Assembly: GCF_008801835.1 (NCBI RefSeq) | Contig: NZ_VZOW01000009.1 | Location: forward strand, 62,001-126,000 | DNA length: 64,000 bases | DNA from: Cupriavidus pauculus | GTDB lineage: Bacteria; Pseudomonadota; Gammaproteobacteria; Burkholderiales; Burkholderiaceae | Direction of reading: 5' to 3' | In this document: positions 1 to 11,289 of the stretch, in pieces | How positions within the stretch are numbered: position 1 is the first letter of the stretch | Layout of the letters: each line of letters starts with the position of its first letter | Made by a program: the position numbers and the translations under genes | Notes under the pieces: generated by a model | Told to the model about the DNA's origin: nothing | Seen by the model: the letters and a program-made list of their open reading frames with translations, nothing else | Databases searched by the model: none

Positions 1-1101
1 TGCGGCGGGCACGTCGTCGGCCTCGGTGATCGCGCGCACCACCGCCGCGCTGCCCACGCCCACGGCCAGCACTTCGCGCATATTGCCGGCGTTGACGCCG
101 CCAATGCCGACCAGCGACGGAATCACCGGCTGCATCAGCGCCACATACGACTGGAAGCGCCCCATGCCCTGCGGCTGCGTCGGCATGACCTTGGTGGTGG
201 TCGGGAAAATGGCGCCGAGCGCCAGGTAGCTGGGGCCGATGGCCGCCACGCGCAGCATCTCCGCGTAGCCGTGCGTGGACACGCCCAGACGCAGGCCCGA
301 CGCCCGGATCGCATCGAGATCGGCCGCGTCCAGGTCTTCCTGACCCAGATGGATGCCATAGATGCCGCTGTCCCCGCCGCACGCCGCATGGTGGTCGATC
401 GCCACGCGCCAGTGGTCGTTGATGAACAGCCGCGACGACTGGCCCTTCGCCGCATTGGCGGCGCGCACCACTTCGGCCTTCACCGCGGCGGGATCGTCGG
501 ACTTGAAGCGCAACTGCACGGTCGGCACCTTCAACGGCACCAGCTTTTCGATCCAGGCCGCGCTTGGCATCACCGCGTACAGGCCCAGATCGGGCGGACA
601 CGGCGCAAAAGCGGGCGCGGATTGTCCGGCCGGCACCAGCGCGGCATGGCGCACCTTCGGGAAGCGCGCGAAATCGGTCGGCCACGCCGCACTGCCCGGC
701 TGCCACGCGCGCGCGATGCACAGCGCGTCGTGCGCGGGAAAATGCAGCGACAGCGCCGCGCACAGCACGGCCACGAAGGCCGGCGAATGCGCGGTCTCGT
801 CGTCGGCCGGCACGTCGAGCACCCAGGTGCCCATCGGCGAACGCACCGTGTCGATCCAGCGGCCGCCTTCGCGCTCGGTTTCGATCAGCACCGCATTGGC
901 CGCCGCAACGCGATCGATCGCATTGGTCTCGGCCTCGCCATCGGACAGCACCACGTCGTGGCCGCCCAGCGTGGCCGGCGCATTGGCCAGCGGCCACGCG
1001 CGCCATGGCGTGTCATCGCGCCCGAACCTCGCGGCAAAGCGCTCCATCAGGTCTTCGAACAGGGCGGCGTCGATGGCCGCGGCAACACCCGGGCGCGTCA
1101 T
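1..1101 (-). CDS. thiE: Thiamine-phosphate synthase with N-terminal extension (3' end outside window)
   Basis: ThiE couples HMP-pyrophosphate to the thiazole phosphate, giving thiamin phosphate. The catalytic domain starts near residue 170 (GLYAVMPS) and shows the family blocks INDHW, GIHLGQED, LGVSTHG, ALGAIFPTTTK and VGIGGVNAGN. The frame is still open at base 1, so roughly the last 10-15 residues are missing. A free-standing ThiE is about 210 residues; here about 170 extra residues precede it. Part of the extension, around residues 100-135, faintly recalls the end of the ThiD/PfkB kinase fold but lacks the GTGD motif, so it may be a degenerate kinase domain (tentative). The start ATG overlaps the thiG stop (ATGA), which suggests translational coupling as the last gene of thiCOSGE. 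Confidence 0.9.
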   Translation of the reverse strand, partial: MTRPGVAAAIDAALFEDLMERFAARFGRDDTPWRAWPLANAPATLGGHDVVLSDGEAETNAIDRVAAANAVLIETEREGGRWIDTVRSPMGTWVLDVPADDETAHSPAFVAVLCAALSLHFPAHDALCIARAWQPGSAAWPTDFARFPKVRHAALVPAGQSAPAFAPCPPDLGLYAVMPSAAWIEKLVPLKVPTVQLRFKSDDPAAVKAEVVRAANAAKGQSSRLFINDHWRVAIDHHAACGGDSGIYGIHLGQEDLDAADLDAIRASGLRLGVSTHGYAEMLRVAAIGPSYLALGAIFPTTTKVMPTQPQGMGRFQSYVALMQPVIPSLVGIGGVNAGNMREVLAVGVGSAAVVRAITEADDVPAA

Positions 1102-1946
1102 GCGCGATCCTCCGCGCCTTCGGCGTGCCAGAACGGCATGCCGACCACGGGCGTGCTGGCCTGCGCGACTTCGCGCTCGGGCATCGGCCCGGCCAGATAA
1201 GCGGTGCGGCCGGCCTGCACGGCCTGGGCGAACGCGCGTGCCATGTTCACCGGATATGCTGCCTGCGCGACGGCGGTGTTCAGCAACACGCCGTCGTAGC
1301 CCCACTCCAGCACCTGCGCCGCATGCGACGGCAATCCCAGCCCCGCGTCGACGATCAGCGGCGTATCGGGCAGGCGGTCGCGCAGCGTGCGCATCGCGTG
1401 CGGATTGACCGCGCCGCGCCCGGTGCCGATCGGCGCGGCCCACGGCATCAGCGCCTGGCAGCCCACATCCAGCAGGCGGCGGCACAGCACCAGGTCCTCG
1501 GTGCAGTACGGCAACACCTTGAAGCCTTCCTTGATCAGCGTTTCGGCCACGGCCGGCATGTTCAGCGTATCGGGCTGCAGCGTGTAGTCGTCGCCGATCA
1601 GTTCGAGCTTGATCCAGTCGGTCTCGAACACTTCGCGCGCCATCATCGCCGTATTGACGACCTCGTTGGCAGTGAAGCAGCCGGCGGTATTGGGCAGCAC
1701 CGGCACGCCCAGCGTGCGCAGCATCTGCCAGAAGGTGTCGCCGCCCAGCGTCTGGCCGTCGCCGCTGCCCACCGCGCTCTGGCGGCGCAGCGCCACGGTG
1801 ATCATGGCCGGGCGCGACGCCTCGACGGCGGCCTGCAGCGTGGCCGGCGACGGATAGCGGGCGGTGCCCAGCAACAGGCGCGAATCGAACGATTCGCCAT
1901 ACAGCACGAACGGATCGCGCAACGATTCAGCAGGTTCGAATGTCAT
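1098..1946 (-). CDS. thiG: Thiazole synthase ThiG
   Basis: ThiG builds the thiazole phosphate ring of thiamin from deoxyxylulose 5-phosphate, dehydroglycine and the sulfur carried by ThiS thiocarboxylate. The 282-residue length is typical apart from a few extra N-terminal residues. Visible motifs are LLLGTARYPS near residue 25, PNTAGC at 85-90 and DWIKLELIG, in which K113 is the expected Schiff-base lysine; glycine-rich phosphate-binding segments (PIGTGRG, DAGLG) follow. It starts 6 bases after thiS and overlaps thiE by 4 bases, so it is translated within the tightly packed thiO-thiS-thiG-thiE run. Confidence 0.97.
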   Translation of the reverse strand: MTFEPAESLRDPFVLYGESFDSRLLLGTARYPSPATLQAAVEASRPAMITVALRRQSAVGSGDGQTLGGDTFWQMLRTLGVPVLPNTAGCFTANEVVNTAMMAREVFETDWIKLELIGDDYTLQPDTLNMPAVAETLIKEGFKVLPYCTEDLVLCRRLLDVGCQALMPWAAPIGTGRGAVNPHAMRTLRDRLPDTPLIVDAGLGLPSHAAQVLEWGYDGVLLNTAVAQAAYPVNMARAFAQAVQAGRTAYLAGPMPEREVAQASTPVVGMPFWHAEGAEDRA

Positions 1947-1952
1947 GATGAT

Positions 1953-2150
1953 TTAGCCTCCCGTCACCGGTTGCACGAGATCGATCTGGTCGCCCGCGTG
2001 GAGCGAGGTGGCCGCATGCGCGGTGCGCGGCACGAACTGGCCGTTCACCGCGGCGGCAAACGGCGGCGCGATGGCAGCCGCGCTTACCGCGTCCGCCAGC
2101 GTGGCGGCGTCGGGTAGCTGCAGCGGTTTGCCATTGAGCAGGATTTCCAT
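1953..2150 (-). CDS. thiS: Sulfur carrier protein ThiS
   Basis: A 65-residue ubiquitin-like protein ending in the diagnostic Gly-Gly (PVTGG). ThiF-type enzymes adenylate this end and convert it to a thiocarboxylate, which donates sulfur to ThiG. The length, the MEILLNGKPLQLP beta-strand start and the C-terminal GG are all standard. It lies 12 bases after thiO and 6 before thiG. No thiF is visible in the window, so the activating enzyme is presumably encoded elsewhere (possibly a MoeB/ThiF homologue). Confidence 0.96.
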   Translation of the reverse strand: MEILLNGKPLQLPDAATLADAVSAAAIAPPFAAAVNGQFVPRTAHAATSLHAGDQIDLVQPVTGG

Positions 2151-2162
2151 GGTGTTGTCGGA

Positions 2163-3374
2163 TTAATGGAGCAGACCGCCGCCGGCGTCCGGAAAGCCGC
2201 CGCGCGCGAGCGACGCCGGTTCGTGCACGGGAGCGATCATGCCGGGCCAGCGCAGCGACGACGGCACCGCGTGCGCGGCCGGATCGCCATCGAGCAGCGC
2301 GCGCACCACCTGGCACGCGGCCTCGGTCACCGCCGGCGCAATCAGCCAGCCGTGGCGGTACAGCCCGTTCACGCGCACCACGCGCGACGGCTGGTCGACG
2401 CGAATCGCGGGCAGGTGATCCGGGCGCGTCGGGCGGCGCTGCACGTTGAGTTCGAGCACGCGCGCCTCGCCGAACGCGGGATGCAGCGAATGCGCCGCCG
2501 AGAGCAGTTCCAGCGCGGATCGCACGCTCATCGGCGAATCGTCTTCGCTTTCGATTTCGGTGGCGCCGATCACGTAGAGATCGTTCGGCTTGGGCGCGAT
2601 ATAGATCGGATAGCGCGGATGCAGCAGGCGCACCGGCCGCTGCAGCTTGACGTCGGGCGCATGCACGCGCACCACCTCGCCGCGCAACCCGCGCAAACCC
2701 GGCAAGGCCGCGCGCTGCGCGTCGGTAGCATCGGTCCACGCCTCGCGCGCGCCCAGGCCGCGGCAGTCGAGCACCACGCCCGCGTGGATGCCCATGCCCG
2801 GCAGCGCAACGGCATCGATCTCGCCGGCCTCCCAGACGCAATGCATGCCGTGCTCGATGGCACAGGCCAGCAGCGCGCGCATCGCGCCGCGGTTGTCGAG
2901 CTGGCCTTCGCCCTGCAGCAGCAGGCCCTGCGTGAAGCGTCCGGCCAGCGCCGGTTCAACCTGGCCCACGCCGTTGCCGTCCAGCGCGCGCAGGCGGTCC
3001 TGCACCAGCTCGGGGGGCGCCACGGCGCGCATGCGGCTGGTGAACAGCGAGACTTCGGCGCGGTCGCGCGCATGCCATACCACCAGCGTGCCGTCTTCCT
3101 GGAAGAACACGCGCTCGGGCAATTCCTGCAGCCAACTGCGCCACAGATCGACGCTGGCGATGCCAAGGTCGACGATGCGGCGTTCGGCAATGGCGGATTC
3201 GGCCAGCGGCGCGAGCATGGCCGCGGCCACATGCGCGGCCGAGCCGCTGCCGTCGGGGCCGCCCCGCTCGATCAGCGCCACGCGGGCGCCGGCGCGCACC
3301 AGTTGCCAGGCGGATAACCGCCCGGCGAGACCGGCGCCGAGGATGGCGACATCGAAGGACTGTACTGCTGTCAT
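2163..3374 (-). CDS. thiO: FAD-dependent glycine oxidase ThiO
   Basis: ThiO oxidises glycine to the imine (dehydroglycine) used by ThiG; aerobic bacteria use it in place of ThiH. The protein is 403 residues and opens with a Rossmann FAD motif, DVAILGAGLAGRLSAWQL, followed by an acidic strand end (VALIERGG). Near the C-terminus NGLYRHGWLIAP matches the FAD-contacting region of DAO-family oxidases. The frame stays open further upstream but would run into thiC, so the ATG at 3374 is preferred. It is separated from thiC by 164 bases that hold a large hairpin, and from thiS by 12 bases. Confidence 0.93.
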   Translation of the reverse strand: MTAVQSFDVAILGAGLAGRLSAWQLVRAGARVALIERGGPDGSGSAAHVAAAMLAPLAESAIAERRIVDLGIASVDLWRSWLQELPERVFFQEDGTLVVWHARDRAEVSLFTSRMRAVAPPELVQDRLRALDGNGVGQVEPALAGRFTQGLLLQGEGQLDNRGAMRALLACAIEHGMHCVWEAGEIDAVALPGMGIHAGVVLDCRGLGAREAWTDATDAQRAALPGLRGLRGEVVRVHAPDVKLQRPVRLLHPRYPIYIAPKPNDLYVIGATEIESEDDSPMSVRSALELLSAAHSLHPAFGEARVLELNVQRRPTRPDHLPAIRVDQPSRVVRVNGLYRHGWLIAPAVTEAACQVVRALLDGDPAAHAVPSSLRWPGMIAPVHEPASLARGGFPDAGGGLLH

Positions 3375-3452
3375 GGCTTGTATGCCGGCGGCGTTGACAA
3401 AGCTGGTACGCCGTCCGGCCTCCTGTTGGGTGAATACCGCCGCGCCGCGTGG

Positions 3453-3521
3453 GGGCGCCGCGCGCGGGACTCGGGTACTGCGGCACTGCCGGGCGCCGGC
3501 GCGAAAGCACGCGCGGCGCCC
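3453..3521 (-). repeat. Long inverted repeat between thiC and thiO
   Basis: A perfect 12-bp inverted repeat (GGGCGCCGCGCG at 3453-3464 and its complement at 3510-3521) encloses about 45 bases that can themselves fold. It fills the thiC-thiO gap and has no T-run on either strand, so it is not a canonical intrinsic terminator. It could act as a partial terminator, a pause or processing site, or an mRNA-stabilising hairpin that sets thiC apart from thiOSGE. The dyad is seen directly; its function is inferred. Confidence 0.6.
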
Positions 3522-3538
3522 GTCCTGCAAGGTACGGC

Positions 3539-5632
<2,094 letters not shown>

Positions 5633-5649
5633 TCCAACGGGCTGAATTT

Positions 5650-5887
5650 AAGCACATGGGCCCGACCAGCGCTACCCAAAATTCTGTCGCAACAGTCGTG
5701 CATGCCGGTATCGAAGCGATCGTGCTGCACTGCACGACGCGCGCGATGTGTGCGCGCCGACACTTGGAGGCGGGTCGCGCGCCGGGGACATGCACCGATG
5801 TTTTGAACGCGGGAGTTGCCGTACCATGGCCGGCACCGGTAGTTCCATGTGCCAACAGCGGCCCGCAGCGCCGCCCCAGGAGATGCC
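5650..5887. other. Divergent intergenic region, thiC leader / aidB
   Basis: About 240 bases between the TPP aptamer and the aidB start. The thiC promoter should lie just beyond the aptamer on the minus strand (a TTAAAT-like hexamer occurs near 5645-5655). The aidB ribosome-binding site (AGGAG, about 5877-5882) is at the right edge. No gene, repeat or terminator was recognised. Confidence 0.4.
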
Positions 5888-7573
5888 ATGACCGCCACGC
5901 CCGCCGCCGACGTCGAAAGCGCGCAGACGCACCGCGTCTTCAATCAGGTGCCCGACCTGGCCTACTACAACCTGTTCGACAGCGATCCGGCCCTGCGCGC
6001 CGCGCTCGACCGGGTTGGCGGCGGCTGGCATAGCGACGCGCTGTCGCGCTACGGCGCGCGGCTGGGCGAACCGGAAGTGCAGGCGTGGGCCGCCGACGCC
6101 AACCGTCTCACCCCTGAACTGCACACGCACAGCCGCATCGGCGAGCGCATCGACCAGGTGCAGTTCCACCCCGCCTGGCACCACCTGCTGGCGTTGCTGC
6201 GCAGTCAGCAATTGCAGGCGCTGCCGTTTGCGCAGCCGCGCGCGGGCGCATGGGGCGCGCGCGCGGCCGGCTATTTCCTGCAGGCCCAGGTCGAATCGGG
6301 ATCGCTGTGCCCCACCACGATGACCTTCGCCAGCATTCCGGTGATGCGTAACGAGCCGGCGCTGTTCCGCGATCTGGAGGCGCGCCTGTTTTCCACCGAA
6401 CACGACGCGCGCGACCTGCCGTGGCGCGACAAGAGCGCGGTGATGATCGGCATGGGCATGACCGAAAAACAAGGCGGCTCCGATGTGCGCGCCAACACCA
6501 CCGTGGCCACTCCGCTGCGCGGCGAGGGGCGCGGTGCGGAGTACGCGCTGACCGGCCACAAGTGGTTTTTCTCGGCGCCGATGTGCGACGCGCATCTGGT
6601 GGTGGCACGCATGGGCGCCGCCGATGGCCCGCTGTCGTGCTTCTTCGTGCCGCGCTTTCGTGACGACGGCAGCAAGAATCCGATCCTGATCCAGCGCCTC
6701 AAGGACAAGCTCGGCAACCGCTCCAATTCCAGCAGCGAGGTGGAATTCCGTGGCGCCACGGGCATCCTGATCGGCGAGGAAGGCCGCGGCATTCCCACCA
6801 TCATCGAGATGGCCACCAATACGCGCCTCGACTGCGTGATCGGCAGCGCGGCGCTGCTGCGCGCCGCACTGGTGCAGGCGCTGCATCACGCGCGCCACCG
6901 CATGGCGTTTGGCAGGCTGCTGGCGGACCAGCCGCTGATGCGCAACGTGCTGGCCGATCTGGCGCTGGAATCGGCCGCGGCCACGCAGATGATGATGGCG
7001 CTGGCCCACGCCTTCGAGCACGCCGACGACGATCCACTGGCGGCCGCGTGGAAGCGCGTGATGACGCCGGCCGCCAAGTTCTGGATCTGCAAGCGTGCGC
7101 TCGAAGCCACCGGCGAGGCGATGGAAGTCTGGGGCGGCAACGGCTATGTCGAGGAAGGACCGATGGCGCGGCTGTACCGCGAAGCGCCGGTGAATTCGAT
7201 CTGGGAAGGCTCGGGCAACATCATGTGCCTGGACGTGCTGCGCGCGCTGCAACGCAATCCCGACGATGGCCTGCGCATCCTGCAGGACCTCGCGCGGCTG
7301 TCGAACGGCGACGCGGCGGTGCGCGCGGAGCTGGCGTCGCTGCAAGCGATGCTGCATGCACCGGCCGACACGCTCGAAGCCAACGCGCGCCGCTTTGCAC
7401 AAGGTCTGGTGCTGACCGCGCAGGCCGCGCTGATGATCGCGCATGCCGACCCGACATCGGCCAGCCACTTTGTTGCCAGCCGGTTGGGGCGGCAGCATGG
7501 ACGCGTGTTCGGCACGCTGGATGCCGATGTCGGCACTTTGGCGCGCATCGCCGAAGCTGCCTGGCCGGCCTGA
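5888..7573 (+). CDS. aidB: AidB-like acyl-CoA dehydrogenase family protein
   Basis: A 561-residue flavoprotein of the acyl-CoA dehydrogenase superfamily, AidB branch. AidB belongs to the E. coli adaptive response to DNA alkylation and binds DNA and FAD; its substrate is uncertain. Diagnostic features are the N-terminal FNQVPDLAYYNLF block, GMTEKQGGSDVRANT, and the C-terminal LYREAPVNSIWEGSGNIMC, all very close to AidB and longer than ordinary acyl-CoA dehydrogenases (about 380). The ATG at 5888 is preceded by AGGAG. It stands alone between thiC and a chemoreceptor, with no ada or alkB neighbour, so alkylation control is not implied by context. A general acyl-CoA dehydrogenase role (ACAD10/11-like) remains possible. 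Confidence 0.85.
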   Translation: MTATPAADVESAQTHRVFNQVPDLAYYNLFDSDPALRAALDRVGGGWHSDALSRYGARLGEPEVQAWAADANRLTPELHTHSRIGERIDQVQFHPAWHHLLALLRSQQLQALPFAQPRAGAWGARAAGYFLQAQVESGSLCPTTMTFASIPVMRNEPALFRDLEARLFSTEHDARDLPWRDKSAVMIGMGMTEKQGGSDVRANTTVATPLRGEGRGAEYALTGHKWFFSAPMCDAHLVVARMGAADGPLSCFFVPRFRDDGSKNPILIQRLKDKLGNRSNSSSEVEFRGATGILIGEEGRGIPTIIEMATNTRLDCVIGSAALLRAALVQALHHARHRMAFGRLLADQPLMRNVLADLALESAAATQMMMALAHAFEHADDDPLAAAWKRVMTPAAKFWICKRALEATGEAMEVWGGNGYVEEGPMARLYREAPVNSIWEGSGNIMCLDVLRALQRNPDDGLRILQDLARLSNGDAAVRAELASLQAMLHAPADTLEANARRFAQGLVLTAQAALMIAHADPTSASHFVASRLGRQHGRVFGTLDADVGTLARIAEAAWPA

Positions 7574-7741
7574 CACGCAAAACTGTGCGGCAATCGCACA
7601 GCAACGGCTGCATCGCTATCCCCCACCTTCAGGGGATATCGCCGCTGCCGTAAACGTTGTGGCGACGGGCTCCCGCCCGCCTGCGAACCAAGTCGTCACA
7701 ATCGGCGGCGCGCGCCAACCAACGTGCGCCGTAAGCCCCCC

Positions 7742-9283
7742 ATGAATATCAGCAAACGTCTGCTCCTCACGCTGTCCCTTGCGTTGTTCGCCCTGTTGTT
7801 TGTCGGCCTAGGTGGTATCTGGCAGATGACCCAGTCGGAAGCGCGCTTCGAATACTTCAACGACAACACGCTCGGCAGCGTGCGCGATCTCAACAATGTC
7901 AGCAGCGCGCTGGCCAACGTGCGCGTGGCGCTGTATCGCCATGCGATGACCGACGATGTCGGCGCCAAGGCCGATGCCGAGGCGCTGCTCGACAAGGCCA
8001 ACAAGCGCTTCGATGAACTGCTGGCCAAGTACGAACGCGACGATCTGTCCGACGATACCGACCGCAAGATGCTCGAAGCGGATCGCGCGGCGATGAAGCT
8101 GTATCGCGATCAATTTCCCGCCTTCCTGGAACGCTCGCGCAACAGCGACTTCGCCGCCACGCAGAAAATGCTGACCAGCGGCGAGGTGCACCAGGCGTCG
8201 AGCGCCGTGCGCAAGGCGCTCGACGATCACCTGGAATACAACACCAAGCTCGGCGAGGAGGCCGTGGCGCACAACAAGGCGCAGTACCAGACGTCGGTGC
8301 GGGTGTTTTCGGTCGTCATCGTGCTGGCCGTGGCGATCACCGCGTTCATGGCCCTCGGGCTCTATCGCCGCATCCGCGGCAGCCTCGCGGAAATCCAGGG
8401 CACGCTCGAACATGTGAGCCAGTCGCTCGATCTCGATCACCGCGCGCCGGTGGACCGGCTCGATGAAATCGGCCTCACCGCGCAGTCGTTCAATGCGCTG
8501 ATCGAGCGTGTGGCCGGCACGCTGCGCGAAGTGCGCCGCTCGACCGATTCGGTCGGGGTGGCCGCCGCGCAGATCGCCGCGGGCAACGTCGATCTGTCCA
8601 CGCGCACCGAACAACAGGCCGCATCGCTGGAAGAAACCGCATCGAGCATGGAACAGCTCACCGCCACCGTGCGTCAGAACGCCGAGAACGCGCGCCAGGC
8701 GTCGTCGCTCGCGTCCAACGCGGCGCAGGTGGCCGACGAGGGCAATCAGTCGGTGCAGCAGATGGTCGATACGATGGGCGCCATCAGCAGTAGTTCGGAG
8801 CGCATTGCCGAAATCACCAACCTGATCGAGGGCATCGCTTTCCAGACCAATATCCTCGCGCTCAATGCCGCCGTGGAAGCGGCTCGTGCGGGCGAACAGG
8901 GGCGTGGTTTTGCGGTGGTGGCCGGTGAAGTGCGCAGCCTGGCGCAGCGCTCGTCGAGCGCGGCCAAGGAAATAAAGGAACTGATCGAGACATCGGTGGA
9001 CACGGTGCGCACCGGGTCGGCGCAGGCGCAGGGTGTGGGCGACACGATGACCCATATCCGCCAGGCCGTGAAGCGCGTGTCCGACATCATTGCCGAAATC
9101 TCCGCGGCGTCGCAGGAACAAAGCGCCGGCATCGAGCAGGTCGGCCACGCTGTCGGGCAGATGGATCAGGTGACGCAGCAGAACGCCGCGCTGGTGGAAG
9201 AAGCGGCCGCCGCCGCGCAATCGCTGGACGAACAGGCAGGCAAGCTGCGCGAGATGGTGAGCCAGTTCCAGATGCGCGGGTGA
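7742..9283 (+). CDS. Methyl-accepting chemotaxis protein
   Basis: A 513-residue transmembrane chemoreceptor that feeds the CheA/CheW pathway. TM1 is at about residues 9-28, then a periplasmic four-helix (Tar/4HB_MCP type) ligand domain, TM2 at about 188-208, a HAMP linker and a long cytoplasmic coiled coil. The conserved signalling hairpin, beginning EGIAFQTNILALNAAVEAAR, lies at about 360-413. The C-terminus ends in SQFQMRG, with no NWETF-like CheR/CheB tether, so it is probably a low-tether receptor. The ATG at 7742 (MNISKRLLL) places TM1 correctly. Ligand unknown; no che gene adjoins. Confidence 0.93.
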   Translation: MNISKRLLLTLSLALFALLFVGLGGIWQMTQSEARFEYFNDNTLGSVRDLNNVSSALANVRVALYRHAMTDDVGAKADAEALLDKANKRFDELLAKYERDDLSDDTDRKMLEADRAAMKLYRDQFPAFLERSRNSDFAATQKMLTSGEVHQASSAVRKALDDHLEYNTKLGEEAVAHNKAQYQTSVRVFSVVIVLAVAITAFMALGLYRRIRGSLAEIQGTLEHVSQSLDLDHRAPVDRLDEIGLTAQSFNALIERVAGTLREVRRSTDSVGVAAAQIAAGNVDLSTRTEQQAASLEETASSMEQLTATVRQNAENARQASSLASNAAQVADEGNQSVQQMVDTMGAISSSSERIAEITNLIEGIAFQTNILALNAAVEAARAGEQGRGFAVVAGEVRSLAQRSSSAAKEIKELIETSVDTVRTGSAQAQGVGDTMTHIRQAVKRVSDIIAEISAASQEQSAGIEQVGHAVGQMDQVTQQNAALVEEAAAAAQSLDEQAGKLREMVSQFQMRG

Positions 9284-9353
9284 TGCACGCGGCCGGCGCG
9301 GCGTGTGTGGCACACGCCGCGCCGGCCTGTTCGAACTGTTCGGCCGGATCGAA

Positions 9354-11036
9354 CTATTCGGCCGCCACGGTCTCGCGAATGCGCAGCGTCACGTGCGGCG
9401 CGTAGCGGATCAGGTCGTGGGCGCGCTCGCCGATCATGATCGCTGGCGCGTTGGTATTGCCGCCGATCAGTGTCGGCATGATCGATGCATCGACCACGCG
9501 CAGGCCCTCCACGCCGCGCACGCGCAATTGCGGATCGACCACGGCCAGCGCATCCATGCCCATGCGGCAGGTGCCCACCGGGTGATAGATCGAATCGGCG
9601 TGAGCGCGGATCAGCGCGCGCGCCGCGTCGTCATCGCTACCATCGAGGCGCAAGCCGTTCGAATATAGTTCGCGCCCGCCGAACGTGGCCAGCGGCGTCT
9701 GCGCGAGGATCGCGCGCACGATGCGCAGGCCGGCCAGCATGTCGTCCAGATCGCGCGGATCGGACAGGAAGCGCGGATCGATCTGCGGCGCCGCGCGCAT
9801 GTCAGCGCTCGCCAGCCGCACCTCGCCGCGGCTACGCGGGCGCAGCACGCAAACATGACACGAGTAGCCGTGCCCGAAGTGGATGCGGCGCATGTGGTCG
9901 TCGGCCATGCCGACCACGAAGTGCAACTGCAGGTCGGGCTCCGCCAGCTCGGCGCGGCTGCGCACGAAGGCGCCCGCTTCGGCAAAGTTGGACGCCAGCA
10001 TGCCCGTGCGGTCGCGCCGATACCGCAGATATTCGCCGAGCAGCCGCCACGCGCCGGACAGCGAGAGGCCGAACAAGCCCGCGTCCGCTACGCGCTTGTG
10101 CAGCACGATGTCGAGGTGATCCTGCAGATTGCCGCCGACGCCCGGCAGATCGTGCACCACGGCGATGCCATGCGCGCGCAGATGATCGGCCGGCCCCACG
10201 CCGGACACCATCAGCAATTGCGGCGATCCGAATGTCCCGGCGCTGACGATGACTTCGCGCCGCGCACGCAGCACGATTTCGCGCCCGTCGCGCCAGGCCA
10301 GCACGCCCACCGCGCGGCGTTTTTCAAACAGGATGCGCAGCACCTGCGTGCCGGTCATCACATGCAAGTGATTGCGCCCGCCGTTGCTGCGGCGATCGCG
10401 CGCATTGCCGCCATGCAAGTAGGCGCGCGCGGCGTTCCAGCGCTCGCCGCTGTGCTGCGTGACCTGATACCAGCCCACGCCTTCCTGTTCGTCGCCATTG
10501 AAATCGTCGTTGCGCACGATGCCGGCGCGCTGCGCGGCCTCGATGAAATACTGACCGAATGGATTCGGCGTACGCGGATCGCAAACATGCAACGGGCCGG
10601 TGCCGCCGTGCAGCGGATCGTCGTCATGGCCAGCCACGCGTTCGTTGCATTCGGCGCGACGGAAATACGGCAGCACGTCGTCCCACGACCAGCCGTCGCA
10701 GCCGTGTGCCGCCCAGCCGTCGTAATCGCTGGGACGCCCGCGCATGTAGATCATCGCGTTGATCGACGACGAGCCGCCCAGTCCGCGGCCGCGTGGCTGG
10801 TAGCCGCGGCGCCCGCCCAGGCCGGGCTGCGGCACGGTCTGGTAACCGTAGTTGCGCGCCCCGGCGCGCGGCAGCATCGCCGCGCATCCGGCAGGTGTGC
10901 GCACCAGCACATGATGATCGTGCGCGCCGGTTTCCAGCAACGCGATCGTGTCGTTGCCGCTATCGGCCAGGCGTCCCGCCAGCGCGCAGCCGGCCGATCC
11001 GGCGCCCACCACGAGATAGTCGAAAGTCGTTTCCAT
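9354..11036 (-). CDS. GMC-family FAD oxidoreductase (choline dehydrogenase-like)
   Basis: A 560-residue glucose-methanol-choline oxidoreductase. The N-terminal dinucleotide site VGAGSAGCALAGRLAD is at residues 9-24; GMC signatures include GRGLGGSSSINAMIY and SAGTFGSPQLLMVSGVGP; the C-terminal active-site block HPVGTCRMG (around residue 483) is followed by the FAD-contacting NTNAPAIMIGERA. Such enzymes oxidise alcohols to aldehydes. The ATG at 11036 follows a GAGGAGA ribosome-binding site. It is divergent from an aldehyde dehydrogenase, which suggests a two-step alcohol-to-acid route, but the substrate cannot be read from sequence and betaine-specific neighbours (betI, betT) are absent. Confidence 0.93.
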   Translation of the reverse strand: METTFDYLVVGAGSAGCALAGRLADSGNDTIALLETGAHDHHVLVRTPAGCAAMLPRAGARNYGYQTVPQPGLGGRRGYQPRGRGLGGSSSINAMIYMRGRPSDYDGWAAHGCDGWSWDDVLPYFRRAECNERVAGHDDDPLHGGTGPLHVCDPRTPNPFGQYFIEAAQRAGIVRNDDFNGDEQEGVGWYQVTQHSGERWNAARAYLHGGNARDRRSNGGRNHLHVMTGTQVLRILFEKRRAVGVLAWRDGREIVLRARREVIVSAGTFGSPQLLMVSGVGPADHLRAHGIAVVHDLPGVGGNLQDHLDIVLHKRVADAGLFGLSLSGAWRLLGEYLRYRRDRTGMLASNFAEAGAFVRSRAELAEPDLQLHFVVGMADDHMRRIHFGHGYSCHVCVLRPRSRGEVRLASADMRAAPQIDPRFLSDPRDLDDMLAGLRIVRAILAQTPLATFGGRELYSNGLRLDGSDDDAARALIRAHADSIYHPVGTCRMGMDALAVVDPQLRVRGVEGLRVVDASIMPTLIGGNTNAPAIMIGERAHDLIRYAPHVTLRIRETVAAE

Positions 11037-11289
11037 CTGTCTCCTCGCACGCCGGGCGCCGGGCCCGTGCCGCACAGCCCTGGCGATTCCCGACGCATGG
11101 CTGCCGCGAAAATCCAGTGTAGGCGCTGCCGGGGGGCTGGTGAAGCGGAGCACGGCGTCGCCCGGGGCGGACGGCACTGCGCGCAGCTGCGCCGCGCGTT
11201 TGAGAGCGGCGCTCCATTGCGATAACGTGCGCCGTGCCTTATGGTGCGCGATGGCCCATGAAAAGCAGAAGCCGGCAAGGAGACAGCCA

